A stretch of 64,000 nt of DNA from the NCBI GenBank assembly GCA_019059635.1, contig JAGVRJ010000001.1:124001-188000 (forward strand). The letters are read 5' to 3'. Both the position numbers and the translations under genes were made by a program. How positions within the stretch are numbered: the stretch's first letter is position 1; each line of letters opens with the position of its first letter. Below the pieces are notes generated by a model that saw nothing but the letters and a program-made list of their open reading frames with translations, did not search any database and was not told the origin of the DNA. The stretch comes from Proales similis (lineage: Eukaryota; Rotifera; Eurotatoria; Ploima; Proalidae). Of this stretch, positions 54,953 through 64,000 are shown in pieces.

Positions 54953-55641
54953 ACATTCAGAGTCAGTCTAGCTGAAGTTGCTCGCTCGCACGGGCTGTCG
55001 ATTTTCCAGGCGACTCAGCTGCTTCTCTACTTTTGTGGCTGCGCTGCCGTTCTGGTCCGTCTGCTCGCTCGTATTTTGATTGTTCTTTTCTTTTTCTTCC
55101 TTTCTTTTCTACTCTCTATACGCTTAGTTGTCATCATTTAATTTTTACTTGTTTGTTAATTATTTTACTGAGCTGATGACGATGATGATGACGATGGCGA
55201 CTCTTGTTGGCGATCAGCATCATTTTCATGTTCGTGGTGGTGAAAGCACCTTTGAATAAATTTAACCTCAATCAACCTCGTTTTTGAACCCAAGATGAGG
55301 TTTGTCCAATTTGAACCCAAGATGCGACTATCGGATGAACGAGCTGTGTCATTTTCTCACTTTGTTTTATTACGGTTAGAATGGTGCCCTTGAGTAACTT
55401 TGAAATGAGCATTTAGGAAATGAGGAAATAGGCGCCCAATTGGAGTTTTCGAGTTGATTTTCTCATTTATTTTTCTAATTGAAGTTAGACAAACAAACAG
55501 ACACAGCCAGAGAGGATAAGATTAAAAATGTTTGACTTTGAGTTGTTTTCCTTTTTTTCGATTGGCGAATAAGATTTTGTTTTGGGACAAACGATTAAGT
55601 GTGGATATTGATGGACAAGAACAGCGTCTGGGTGTGCGGGC
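54953..55641. other. Tail-to-tail intergenic, CECR2 and TMBIM
   Basis: Holds the CECR2 3' UTR (pyrimidine-rich, with ATGATG triplets at 55175-55200 and AATAAA near 55256) and the 3' flank of the TMBIM gene. No gene seen. Confidence 0.45.
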
Positions 55642-56385
55642 TCAGTTGTTACTGGCCGAGACGAGACGCAAGATCATCAAGAACAGGTTGATTATATCGA
55701 CGTAGATGTTGAGCGCAGCCCAGATGTAGTCCTCAGGCGATATAGAGTACTTGTGCTTGCCGCCCAGCATGAGCTGGGTGTCAAATACCAGGTAGAGGGA
55801 GAAGAGGCCGGCACCCAACGCTGCGTACAAAATGTTGAGTATTTGGCTGCGCAAGATTATGCTCACCAAGCCAAAGCCCATGAGCACGAGCAGGATCACA
55901 AACAGGTAGGTGCCCATGCCGGTAAAGTCAATCTTGGTCTGCATGGCGAACAGAGTGAGTCCAACCACAATCAGGGCGGTTAGGCCGGCCGCGATCAGAA
56001 TCGTGTCGGTTCGATAGCGGATGCTGATCACGCCCAGCATGATCGATTCGAACACGGTGAACGTGAACAGAAGGATCATGTTGAGCGGGAACTTGCGGCT
56101 CACTCCTTCACAGCAGGCCAGTGTGATCAGGATGACAAATGTGCCGGCGATGAGCAGCCACAGGATCCAGGCGTTGGTAATAAAGAAGCCGGTCACCGGC
56201 TCTACGTACTTGATGATGGCCATGAAGGCCACAGTGACAAACACTTGAACAGACACGATTGAATAGACCTTGCGAATGAAGGCATGTCGAATCTTGGTGT
56301 CGGAGAACGAATCCGCGCCTCCCACGAACTGATTCGACTCGGCCGAGTTCGGATCGCTGTATGCGTATGGACCGGCGGGTGTCAT
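55642..56385 (-). CDS. Lifeguard/TMBIM-family protein (Bax inhibitor-1 related)
   Basis: Intronless, 247 residues. These seven-pass proteins of Golgi and ER act as pH-sensitive calcium leak channels and protect against apoptosis. Family signatures: a short Pro/Gly/Tyr-rich N-terminus, SFSDTKIRHAFIRKVYSIVSVQVFVT, CCEGVSRKFPLNMILLFTFTVFESIMLG, TDFTGMG-like KIDFTGMGTYLF, SLYLVFDTQLMLGGKHKYSISPEDYIWAALNIYVDIINLFL and the terminal LRLVSASNN. The aspartates of the calcium site (in FDTQ and YVDI) are kept. It falls with Lifeguard 1-3 (GRINA, FAIM2, TMBIM1), but with a shorter N-terminus than most. Confidence 0.95.
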   Translation of the reverse strand: MTPAGPYAYSDPNSAESNQFVGGADSFSDTKIRHAFIRKVYSIVSVQVFVTVAFMAIIKYVEPVTGFFITNAWILWLLIAGTFVILITLACCEGVSRKFPLNMILLFTFTVFESIMLGVISIRYRTDTILIAAGLTALIVVGLTLFAMQTKIDFTGMGTYLFVILLVLMGFGLVSIILRSQILNILYAALGAGLFSLYLVFDTQLMLGGKHKYSISPEDYIWAALNIYVDIINLFLMILRLVSASNN

Positions 56386-57072
56386 GTTGTTCTAATTTCT
56401 TTCTTGTTGCGCTTGACTTGCTCCTTCGAATTGAAGAGTGTGTTTCGATGATTTCGCAATTGGCGCTCTCTGTCAATCCCCTTTAAGTCGTATAGGCCAA
56501 AAATAAATGAGACCAGACGACGACAGCAGCAGCAGCAGTTCGGTTATAATGCACGAAATTATGAAACAGATGAGTCATGAAACATGTCCAATCGAGCATT
56601 AGAATTGGTCTGGTAGGAATTTTCTCGACTGTTCTAGCCAATCAGAGACAAGCGTTTCTTATCTAATCTAATCCAATCCACATAATGTCAATTCGGGTTC
56701 CTCCCTACTGAGGTCCGCCTAAGCCCAGGCTGGATCGTAAAAATGGAGCCGTAAACGTGTCCTAGGTGCAAAAAGCTGCCCATTGCTAAACTCTGCTCCC
56801 CAGATGATGAGCAATTCGATTGAAAGCTCATTGAAACAACAGATTGGTTTTGGTGAGATTTTTTATTGGTACCGAATTCTACTGGTCAGACGCCCATAAA
56901 GAGTGAGAGACTGCTGTGGGCATTTATTGAATTCGGTCTAAGTTTGCTTGTTAAGTTAGTTAAGGAGAATGTGCGGTGAATGAACTAACAAGATATTGAT
57001 CTCAGTGCTGTCCTGTTTGGTCTTGCTTGAATGAAGAGATTATATTTGGGTAGGCGCTCGGGTCGAGCACGT
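56386..57072. other. Intergenic between TMBIM and the PPxY protein
   Basis: 687 bp, including a CAG-type run at about 56522-56538. Presumed TMBIM promoter at the left. No gene supported. Confidence 0.4.
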
Positions 57073-58101
57073 TCAGGCTTGAGGTCGTTTAATGCTTTGC
57101 TCATAGTCAGGCAAAGAGACTGAATCTTCTGACGGCGCCTGCTTGCCTTTGAGAGAGCTGACCAAGCTCGATTGACCGTTGAGGACCAGCTTGGCGGCCG
57201 ACGGATCGCTAATTATGACCTGATCGTAGGCCGGTGGTGCCATGAGCTTCTCGTCCGGATACTCTTCATCGCTGCTGTCCTCGTGCATGCGTCGGAAAGC
57301 GCGCTTGTTGCGATAGGAGCGCATGCTCATCAACGCAACAAACAGAATGAACAAGAGCAGCGTGGTGAAGAAGAGCAAGTGAAGCACAGTCCTGTAGTAG
57401 ATGGAGGCTCGCATCTGCATGAATCTGATCATCATGCACTGGCGCTTGTCGTCCGTCTCGTAGCCGAACATGTTTCTAATCTTGTCAATGATCGACGGTC
57501 GGAAATGCTTGTGGTCAATTTGCTCGGCAGCGTTTCGCTCGTCGTCACCGGCAAAGCGCAAGTGGTCCACAGTGTCAGTCTCGCCGCCGAACATGTGTTG
57601 TCTGAACATGTGGTCCGGGTCGGACATGCCGCCCAGCAGGTTGAGTTTGGGCCCGTCTCGAGGAATCATCATCATGCTCTTGAAAGTGCCCGGCTCTTGG
57701 TCGTCGCTCTGGTAAGTGCGGAAGAAGAGAATGTGCATGAGAGGCTTCTCTTCTGACGCCTGATCGGACTTGCCAATCGGTGCCACGCTCATCGGCTCCG
57801 CTTCGAGCATGTTGCGCAAAATGTCCGGAATGCGAGAGAGAATCGAGGGCATAATGATGGGCATCGGACCAAGCTTGATAGTTTGCACTTCGTCCGCCTC
57901 TTGCTTGGGCTCAATCGGTTCGGCTTTTTGCAACTCAATCGCTGGAATGACTTTGTCTCCATCTTGCTTGACAGTCTCAATCTGCTTGACGACTGACGAG
58001 TCGACCAGCATCTTTGAGTTGACCAAATTGTCGAGAGGCCCCTCGCCCATCACCGCCAAGACGCAGAGGGCGAGCGTTGCTAGCACAAGTCTGCTAGTCA
58101 T
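57073..58101 (-). CDS. Type I single-pass membrane protein with PPxY tail, unrecognised
   Basis: Intronless, 342 residues from the ATG at 58101. The N-terminal signal peptide is SRLVLATLALCVLAVMG. An extracellular part of about 220 residues is acidic and Met-rich with almost no cysteine (MPIIMPSILSRIPDILRNML; FRQHMFGGETD). One membrane span (TVLHLLFFTTLLLFILFVALM) is followed by a basic stop-transfer and a cytosolic tail with an acidic cluster (EDSSDEEYPDEKL), a PPAY motif (binding site for NEDD4-type WW domains), and two Tyr-x-x-hydrophobic-like sites. That tail suggests ubiquitin-dependent sorting. No family is recognised; the frame is open upstream but has no ATG. Confidence 0.7.
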   Translation of the reverse strand: MTSRLVLATLALCVLAVMGEGPLDNLVNSKMLVDSSVVKQIETVKQDGDKVIPAIELQKAEPIEPKQEADEVQTIKLGPMPIIMPSILSRIPDILRNMLEAEPMSVAPIGKSDQASEEKPLMHILFFRTYQSDDQEPGTFKSMMMIPRDGPKLNLLGGMSDPDHMFRQHMFGGETDTVDHLRFAGDDERNAAEQIDHKHFRPSIIDKIRNMFGYETDDKRQCMMIRFMQMRASIYYRTVLHLLFFTTLLLFILFVALMSMRSYRNKRAFRRMHEDSSDEEYPDEKLMAPPAYDQVIISDPSAAKLVLNGQSSLVSSLKGKQAPSEDSVSLPDYEQSIKRPQA

Positions 58102-59229
58102 CTTTCTGTTCCGTTTAGCTTTTTGTGTGTCTAAATATGCCAACAATTTTCTAATGTTAACAACAACTGGGTGAATGGCAACCAAATACGAAATTGAGCA
58201 AGATGAATACTGATTCCGCTCGGCGCATAAGCGCTGTGCTTTATGCCCAAGTAGACTTGGCGCGCATAAATTATTACGCCGACCCAAATCGATGGAAGCC
58301 TAGGCCTCCGAATTTGGCCTCTCTTCCTCTTTGAATCGTTGTCGTTTGAATCTTTGAATCGATGACGAGCTCTGGTCTTGCTCTAATCAAATACTTTTTT
58401 CCTTCTCCCTGTAGGCTCACCAAGTATTTGAAATTGGAATTCTTGAGGCTACCTCGTCTACCTATTCTTTTGCGTTTGTGCAACAATTTTTCGCGTTGAG
58501 TCACCACAATCGTATCGGATGAATCGCAACGAGAACATTCTCTCTCTCTCTCTGTTGAATTCTCCCGCTTGACTGAATTTTAAAAATAGAATAATCAAGT
58601 TTCAATTAAAACTCGACCGAAAAAAGGCAAAAAGCAATTAAGAGCGCTGTAGGTAGATGAGCGATAATTGTTGCGTCAAATCGAATTCGAATCGACGTTG
58701 AGTTGATGATAGATGACGGCATAAAGTGAAATAGAGAAACTCGACTGGTGCCCCCAACTGGGCGAGACTTAGCCGAGTAGAAGTAAATGAAATTTTTAGG
58801 AGCGTCTCCTGTACCAATTGAAGCTGATTAAAAGCCGTGTCAAATGAGTCCAGAAAGCGAGAAAGACAAAGAGAGAGATAGATAGAGAGAGAGAGCAGGA
58901 AAATGAGACAGGGCACTCATGCATGCCAAGTGTAGATGCGTGTGGCCAATGGCTGGTCAAATAGGAGCCAGATTCTCTTGCGTCATTTTCAAACTCTAAT
59001 CAAAGACTAAAATAGAAAGAGAATGCGACCAGCTCTAGTCCAGAGCGTTGAACAAGATGAGTTGTGTGTTGAATTTGTGACGCGTTCATTCTGCTCGCTC
59101 TACGTTCAACTGCCAGCATAATACGAATATTCAACTAACAAATATATGCTTGCAATATTCTGGGCATTAGGAGCCGAGCAACTAGTCAAGTGAAGAGACA
59201 CACACGCAGGAAGAGAGAGAGAGAGAGAA
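58102..59229. promoter_or_regulatory. Divergent intergenic region upstream of GGA, with CT/GA tracts
   Basis: 1.1 kb between two outward-reading genes. It contains a (TC)n run at 58539-58553, GA runs at about 58868-58895, and a (GA)n run at 59211-59227 that directly touches the GGA start codon. No gene supported. Confidence 0.5.
59211..59227. repeat. (GA)n tract ending next to the GGA start codon
   Basis: Seventeen bases of pure alternating G and A lie within the presumed 5' leader, two bases before the ATG. Confidence 0.75.
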
Positions 59230-61379
59230 ATGCCTCTTTTCGGTCGATTTCAGCAACAGCAGCATCAGGCCTATACAACGGCAGTGACCAGTCACTTTCA
59301 GGTGCAGTCATTGTTCGGTGAGTCGAGTGAAAACGCTGTCCTAACCCAAGAAAATACTAAAAAGCTCTTGTTGGTCCTGACCAGGCAAGATAATGAGCCC
59401 GATAAAGAAAGAGGCTGATCCGAACTTGGTCGCTCAGTTCTGTAGCGCGGTCAACAAGGAGACGAGCGTGATTCCGATTGCGCTCGAGCTGATCACAGAG
59501 AAGATGCAAAGCAGCCAGGAGTGGGAAGCGATGATCGCTCTTTACGTGAGTGCCACAAATCGAATTTAGCCACGGCCAAGGTCAACATTGAACTGATCAG
59601 ACTCTAGAGGCGTGCGTGAGGAATTGTGGCGACCGATTTCACGACTACATCGCTCGTTTCAAATTTTTGAACGAAATGATCAAACTTGTCTCGCCCAAGG
59701 TAGGTTGTGAGGAGAAAGGCGCTCCTCGACGCCTGCCAGTCTAAGCTTCAACATTCAAGTATTACGCCGAGCGAACCAGCGAGAAAGTGAAAAAGCGCGT
59801 GATCGAGCTTCTCTATTGCTGGACGGACGGCCTTCCGCACAAGGCCAAAATCCGAGAGGCCTACGAAATGCTGAAGAAACAGGGCGTTGTGCAGCACGAT
59901 CCCGATTACGTCGAAAAGCTGACAGTGACCGTGCCGCCGCCCGCTCGAGCGCCGAATCCGGTGTTCGAGGACAAAGTTCAGAGTGAAAGGCTGGCCCGTC
60001 TGTTGAAGAGCAAAAATCCCGAAGATTTAGAAGAGGCTAATCGAATAATCAAGAGCATGGTCAAGCAGGAGGAGATCAAAGTAGAGAAGCGATCTAATCA
60101 GCTGAACGAAATTCAGCAAATAAACAACACCATCTCTCTGCTGGAGGACATGCTCGACAGCCACCGAGTCGGATCGGACGTAAACGAATCGGAGAGCGAG
60201 ACAATGAAGGTAGAAGAGCATTTCAATGTGTGTGCGTGTCAAGAGCGCTCCTCTCACCGTCGCCCTCTTTTTAAGTATTTGTACGAGGAGGCGAAAAAAA
60301 TGAAATTGAGACTCATCGAACTGGCCAGCGAGGCGGACGACCACGACGAGAACATTGGCGAGATGCTCAACACAATAATGAACGCCGAAAAGGTGATCAC
60401 CCGCTATGAAGGAGGCGAGGAGGCGATGGCTGCCGACGATCACCTCGTCAACATCAGCATGGCCCCAGCAGAGCAAGCCCAGTCTAAGGACCCTTTCAGG
60501 GAGCTTGAAGACCTTTTTGCTCCTCTCGACCAACAAATCAAACAGCCAAGCCAAACCGGCAACTCCGATGGATTTCAGTTCGACTCTCTTCTCAACTCGG
60601 CTCCTCTGGCGCCAACCACCGAACCGGTCGCCGCTGTTAATTCAGCAGCGGTGAAAGTAGAAGCGAGCAAGGAGCAAACTCCGCAAATGCGCGCCATTGA
60701 TGAACTCAACCAACTCGGTCTAGATGCTCTAGTGAGTAATCTGCCGACCGGCGTTAAGTCAAGCGCTTCAGTAGAGGCAACAATGAAAATTCTGAGTCTT
60801 AAAGAAATGCAAGCAGCGGCATCCACAGCAGCCAAGACTGTGGAGCCAGGCAAAAAGTCGGCCGACGATCTGAACAAAAGCGACTCGGACGCGTTTTGGA
60901 CCGCGTTCGAGCAGCTAAATGTGAAACTTGAATCTATAAAGCCAGGATCTGTGCGGCCGTTCGAATTCTACAACCAAAATCAGCTTAAAATGGTTCTTCA
61001 TTTCGGCCGAGACGCGCCAATGCCGCATGTGCGCGTCATGGTCTTGACAGTGACCAATCTGAACGAGGAGCATTCGCTCGAGAATTTCACATTCCAGCTA
61101 TCAGTGCCCAAGGTAAGCCATTGAGTGACACTCAGGCAAACACTCAGAGAGGACTTAATCGGCCGCTCGGTCTAGAACATGAAAGTCAAACTGCAGCCCG
61201 CGTCCAGTTCGAGTCTTCCCGCTCACAATCCGATCCTGCCACCCAGTGCCCTCAGTCAAGTGATCCTGCTCGCCAATCCAAAGGAGGAGAGTCTGAAACT
61301 TCGCTACAAGCTCGGCTTCGCGTTCGACAACAAGATATTCAATGAAACGCACGAGCTCGACTCGCTCGAACTGATCTGA
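59230..61379 (+). CDS. GGA1: ARF-binding clathrin adaptor GGA (VHS-GAT-hinge-GAE)
   Basis: Six exons (59230-59317, 59385-59545, 59601-59699, 59760-60209, 60276-61112, 61176-61379) give 612 residues. GGAs sort mannose-6-phosphate-receptor-type cargo from trans-Golgi to endosomes. The VHS domain (to about residue 165) shows SSQEWEAMIALYTLEACVRNCG and YYAERTSEKVKKRVIELLY. The GAT domain (about 195-320) has RLARLLKSKNPEDLEEANRIIKSMVKQEE and two further helices. A Ser/Ala-rich hinge follows. The C-terminal GAE ear ends MKVKLQPASSSSLPAHNPILPP, VILLANPKEE and LRYKLGFAFD. Intron 4 (60210-60275) is 66 bp with no in-frame stop, so it could be retained; the family alignment supports splicing it out. The symbol marks the family, which has one member in most invertebrates. 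Confidence 0.93.
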
Positions 61380-61728
61380 TTTTAAGAATTTTAGTCGTCG
61401 GCTCCGCAGAGCAACATCCTTTTCCAAAAATAAATGCGATTCTTCTAAAAAGCTGAAAAAGGCCAGCATTCAGTCTGGGTTTCGATTCTAGCCAATTTCC
61501 TGACATAACGTGTACTCAAAGAGTGACTCAAGCAGATGCTATGACCAATTTTTACTTCACACGGCACGCATTCACATGAATCATCGCCAATTGAGTAATT
61601 ACGATATGTATGAATGTACTTTGCGCAACTTGGCTGTGATTGGTGGTTGTGAAATTCTCTCAATTCAAATAGCAACAGCAGCGGCTTAGCCAGCTCAGAT
61701 TAACACTAAGCGTTGAATAAAAGCGAAA
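61380..61728. other. GGA 3' flank and upstream of VWA protein gene
   Basis: 349 bp with AATAAA at about 61428 for GGA. No further feature seen. Confidence 0.5.
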
Positions 61729-63630
61729 ATGGAGTTTGCATCCAAGTTCGGCTATAACTATGGCTTTGAGAAATCGAGCTCAGAGAGCGGATCAGACGAA
61801 GAGGTCGAAGCAAAAGGAGGCGAAAAGCAGCGAGTGCGACGTCGTATTCGACGAGCCGATACAAACGTGATTGCCGTGCGCCTGGCCCAGTTGACATCAA
61901 ATGTGTTGGAGGTGCCAGGAGCTGCGCTGTCATGTCGCAACTGTCCGGCGGTGGTCTCCAACCTGAGCAGCGCATCCCTCAGCGAATTGAACAAAATCTG
62001 GAAATGTGAATTCTGCGGCAACGAGAACAACCTCTCGACTGACTTTGTGAGCAGTAAACAGATTCCAGCCGTGGGCGATGTCTGCTATGTCGTCGAGCCG
62101 GCCAAGCAGCAAGCAGACATCAAAAAGGAAGAAGAGAGCAGCCGAGGCAAGAGTCTGGACGACAACTATCTAATATTCTGCATCGACAACTCAGGAAGTA
62201 TGGACACAAGAATCGACGACGGGCTGAGTCAATTTGTGCAAACGAGCAGAGTAAGGGCGTCGAGTGACATGACTCGACTTGATGGTGTTAAGGTGGCATG
62301 CGCCGAGAATCTCGATCGGCTCAAAGCCCACGAGCCCAAGAAAAGAGTTGGCCTAGTGACCTTTAGCTCGGAGGTGAAATATTACGGTGACTGCTGTGGC
62401 GAGGGCACCGATAATAGGCCTCTTGTCATTCCTGATCATTCACAGCCCGAACAGAGCAATTTCATGCAAAAAGTGATCAGAAAAGTGAAGGCGCCGTCGT
62501 CTTTTGTGCAGCCACATCGAGGAGGCTTATCGCTGCATCAAGACATACTAAACAACAAAGAGCGACTGATCAGTTTGGGTGCGAGTCAAAATGCAGAGCT
62601 CAGAGGCATTGAGAAATCATTCGAAAAACTTAGAGCTCAAGTAGGCCAGATTAGAACAGAGGGAAGCACAGCGCTCGGCCCTGCGCTCGCTTTCTCGCTC
62701 GGATTAAACAGCCGACGAGCCGGCTCTCAAATCATTCTCTGCACGGACGGCTGCGCTAACGTTGGCGTTGGCTCAATTGAATCCTATTCGCGATCGAGCG
62801 AGGGCGCCGAAGAGTTTTACGATGAAATGGCCGAGTTCGCTCGAAGCAAATCGATTACAGTTAACGTGATCAGCATGGAGGGCACCGACTGTCGACTGGG
62901 ACTGCTTGGCAAGCTGGCGGACAAAACCAACGGCCAACTGAGCATAGTGAACCCGGCCAAGCTAGGCGAGCAGTTCAAGTCGATATTGGAGAATCGCCTG
63001 GTGGGCACCAATGTGGTAGCCACCCTGATTGTGAACCACAAATACTTGTACATACGAAGCGAGGCCCTTGAAGAGGCCGAGAGCGACATGGTGCAAAAGG
63101 GCAAGCGGGACGAGCAGCTACTCGAACAGTTCAAGAAGAGCGTGCTCAGACGCGAGATCGGCAACGCCAACGTCGACTCGGAGATCACATTTGAGTACGG
63201 AATTCGCCGAGTGAGAGGCGAGGACTCAAAGGCCACGTTCAGCAAACTGCCATTCCAGCTGCAGATAAGCTACACAGCAGTGGACGGCTCCAAGCGCGTT
63301 CGCGTGTTCACCCAAGAGCTCGAGTTCACCACAAGTCGTCAAGAGGCCGAGCAAAATGCGCTCAGCGATCAGATCCTCATGATGAACATGGCACAGAACA
63401 TGTCGAATCAAGTTCTCAAGAAGAACGTGCACGTGGCCAAGTGTCGCGAAAAGGCAGCCCGCAATTTCATGATGAAAAAGAACATGGCGGTGCCCAGCAA
63501 CTTGCAGCAAGATTTCGCCGCCGTTCAAGACCTGTCTTATGACGCTCGAGTAGAAGGAATGAACGATCAGCTTGCCGAGCGATTCTACAAAGGCAAGCGC
63601 GCTGGCCGCGCTTATTTCTCATCCAGATAG
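61729..63630 (+). CDS. Sec23-type zinc finger plus von Willebrand A domain protein
   Basis: Intronless, 633 residues. After an acidic N-terminus and a basic segment (KQRVRRRIRR), residues about 65-105 hold a C-x2-C...C-x2-C finger (SCRNCPAV; WKCEFCGN) of the Sec23/Sec24 type. A VWA domain with an intact MIDAS sequence (CIDNSGSMDTR) follows and includes GSTALGPALAFSLGL and IILCTDGCANVGVGS. The C-terminal 220 residues are helical and charged. The same zinc-finger/VWA order is found in the VWA-containing half of the circularly permuted Ras protein (CpRas1) group, but no GTPase domain is present here. A cytosolic protein is likely, as no signal peptide is seen; its function is unknown. Confidence 0.8.
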   Translation: MEFASKFGYNYGFEKSSSESGSDEEVEAKGGEKQRVRRRIRRADTNVIAVRLAQLTSNVLEVPGAALSCRNCPAVVSNLSSASLSELNKIWKCEFCGNENNLSTDFVSSKQIPAVGDVCYVVEPAKQQADIKKEEESSRGKSLDDNYLIFCIDNSGSMDTRIDDGLSQFVQTSRVRASSDMTRLDGVKVACAENLDRLKAHEPKKRVGLVTFSSEVKYYGDCCGEGTDNRPLVIPDHSQPEQSNFMQKVIRKVKAPSSFVQPHRGGLSLHQDILNNKERLISLGASQNAELRGIEKSFEKLRAQVGQIRTEGSTALGPALAFSLGLNSRRAGSQIILCTDGCANVGVGSIESYSRSSEGAEEFYDEMAEFARSKSITVNVISMEGTDCRLGLLGKLADKTNGQLSIVNPAKLGEQFKSILENRLVGTNVVATLIVNHKYLYIRSEALEEAESDMVQKGKRDEQLLEQFKKSVLRREIGNANVDSEITFEYGIRRVRGEDSKATFSKLPFQLQISYTAVDGSKRVRVFTQELEFTTSRQEAEQNALSDQILMMNMAQNMSNQVLKKNVHVAKCREKAARNFMMKKNMAVPSNLQQDFAAVQDLSYDARVEGMNDQLAERFYKGKRAGRAYFSSR

Positions 63631-64000
63631 ATTGTCTCATTTATTACTCCATAGCCCTTTGATTTGATCTTGTTCCTACATTTACCAGTTGATCGTTTAG
63701 AATAAAGCGAGTTTTAAATGGAAAAGACTAGTTGCAAACAGGGGCTTGTTGGAGGGATTTTCTTGTGATTCAGACTCATCTAATGTCTAAATAAGCAACA
63801 TCTCTCTCTCTAATGTGCCATTTTGATTGAGTTTTGCTTTTTCTCTTTTCAATCGATATTATTCAAAACAGATATTGTGGCGAAAAAGGCCTAGCCTGAC
63901 TACACGAGATGGACGCCCTGCATTCAACTCTACTCCAGACTCGAGCCTCTCTCCTTCTGATTTTTGATGAAATGAACGTGAAAGAAATGCGTCATTCGTC
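63631..64000. other. 3' flank of VWA protein gene
   Basis: AATAAA at about 63702 is a likely polyadenylation signal. The remaining sequence to the edge shows no gene. Confidence 0.5.

Overview
This is eukaryotic, almost certainly animal, DNA from a compact nuclear genome. Genes on both strands are interrupted by very short GT-AG introns, mostly 45-95 bp, or have no introns, and many intergenic gaps are under 700 bp. The content is metazoan: DEG/ENaC channels, rhodopsin-type GPCRs, MKK7, the PKA catalytic subunit, CECR2, GGA, BAF, SNAPC3 and a chitin-binding secreted protein. A small-genome protostome, such as a miniaturised annelid-like animal, would fit, but the sequence alone does not fix the phylum. 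All introns and exon joins given here were read by eye from splice motifs, reading frame and family resemblance.

Layout. 1-2.1 kb: two DEG/ENaC channels, tail to tail. 2.5-6.9 kb: a P4-ATPase lipid flippase (-). 8.1-10.3 kb: a coiled-coil microtubule-type protein (-). 10.9-18.2 kb: MKK7-like kinase, BAF, a CTR copper transporter, an orphan gene (-) and SNAPC3. 18.3-22.6 kb: three intronless GPCR genes. 23-41.4 kb: a family of GT14 (core-2/I-branching) glycosyltransferases, three full copies and one broken copy, interleaved with unrelated genes: a urease homologue (-), a TspO-like membrane protein (-), a GPCR (-), FICD (-), eIF3B (-) and PINX1 (+). 42-45.7 kb: a small orphan and two secreted proteins. 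46.3-47.5 kb: PKA-C (-), followed by a 3.4 kb gene-poor stretch. 50.9-55 kb: CECR2 with a small gene nested in an intron. 55.6-64 kb: a TMBIM/Lifeguard protein (-), a single-pass PPxY protein (-), GGA and a Sec23-zinc-finger/VWA protein.

Two things stand out. First, the gene at 24565-27625 encodes a full-length gamma-beta-alpha fused urease (863 residues over nine exons, reading frame intact). Every nickel-binding residue of the active site is replaced and the catalytic flap region is missing, so it looks like a preserved urease pseudoenzyme. Second, two unrelated tandem families (the GPCRs and the GT14 enzymes) each carry an internal block of near-identical, GC-richer sequence set in strongly diverged flanks. 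One GPCR pair shares 312 of 314 bases in inverted orientation. This is the signature of ongoing interlocus gene conversion. A GT14 copy at 37.4 kb has lost 707 bp relative to its sister and is a pseudogene.

The genes do not form one pathway. Most are housekeeping or signalling genes, and the clustered accessory families (GPCR, GT14, secreted proteins) are the evolving part.
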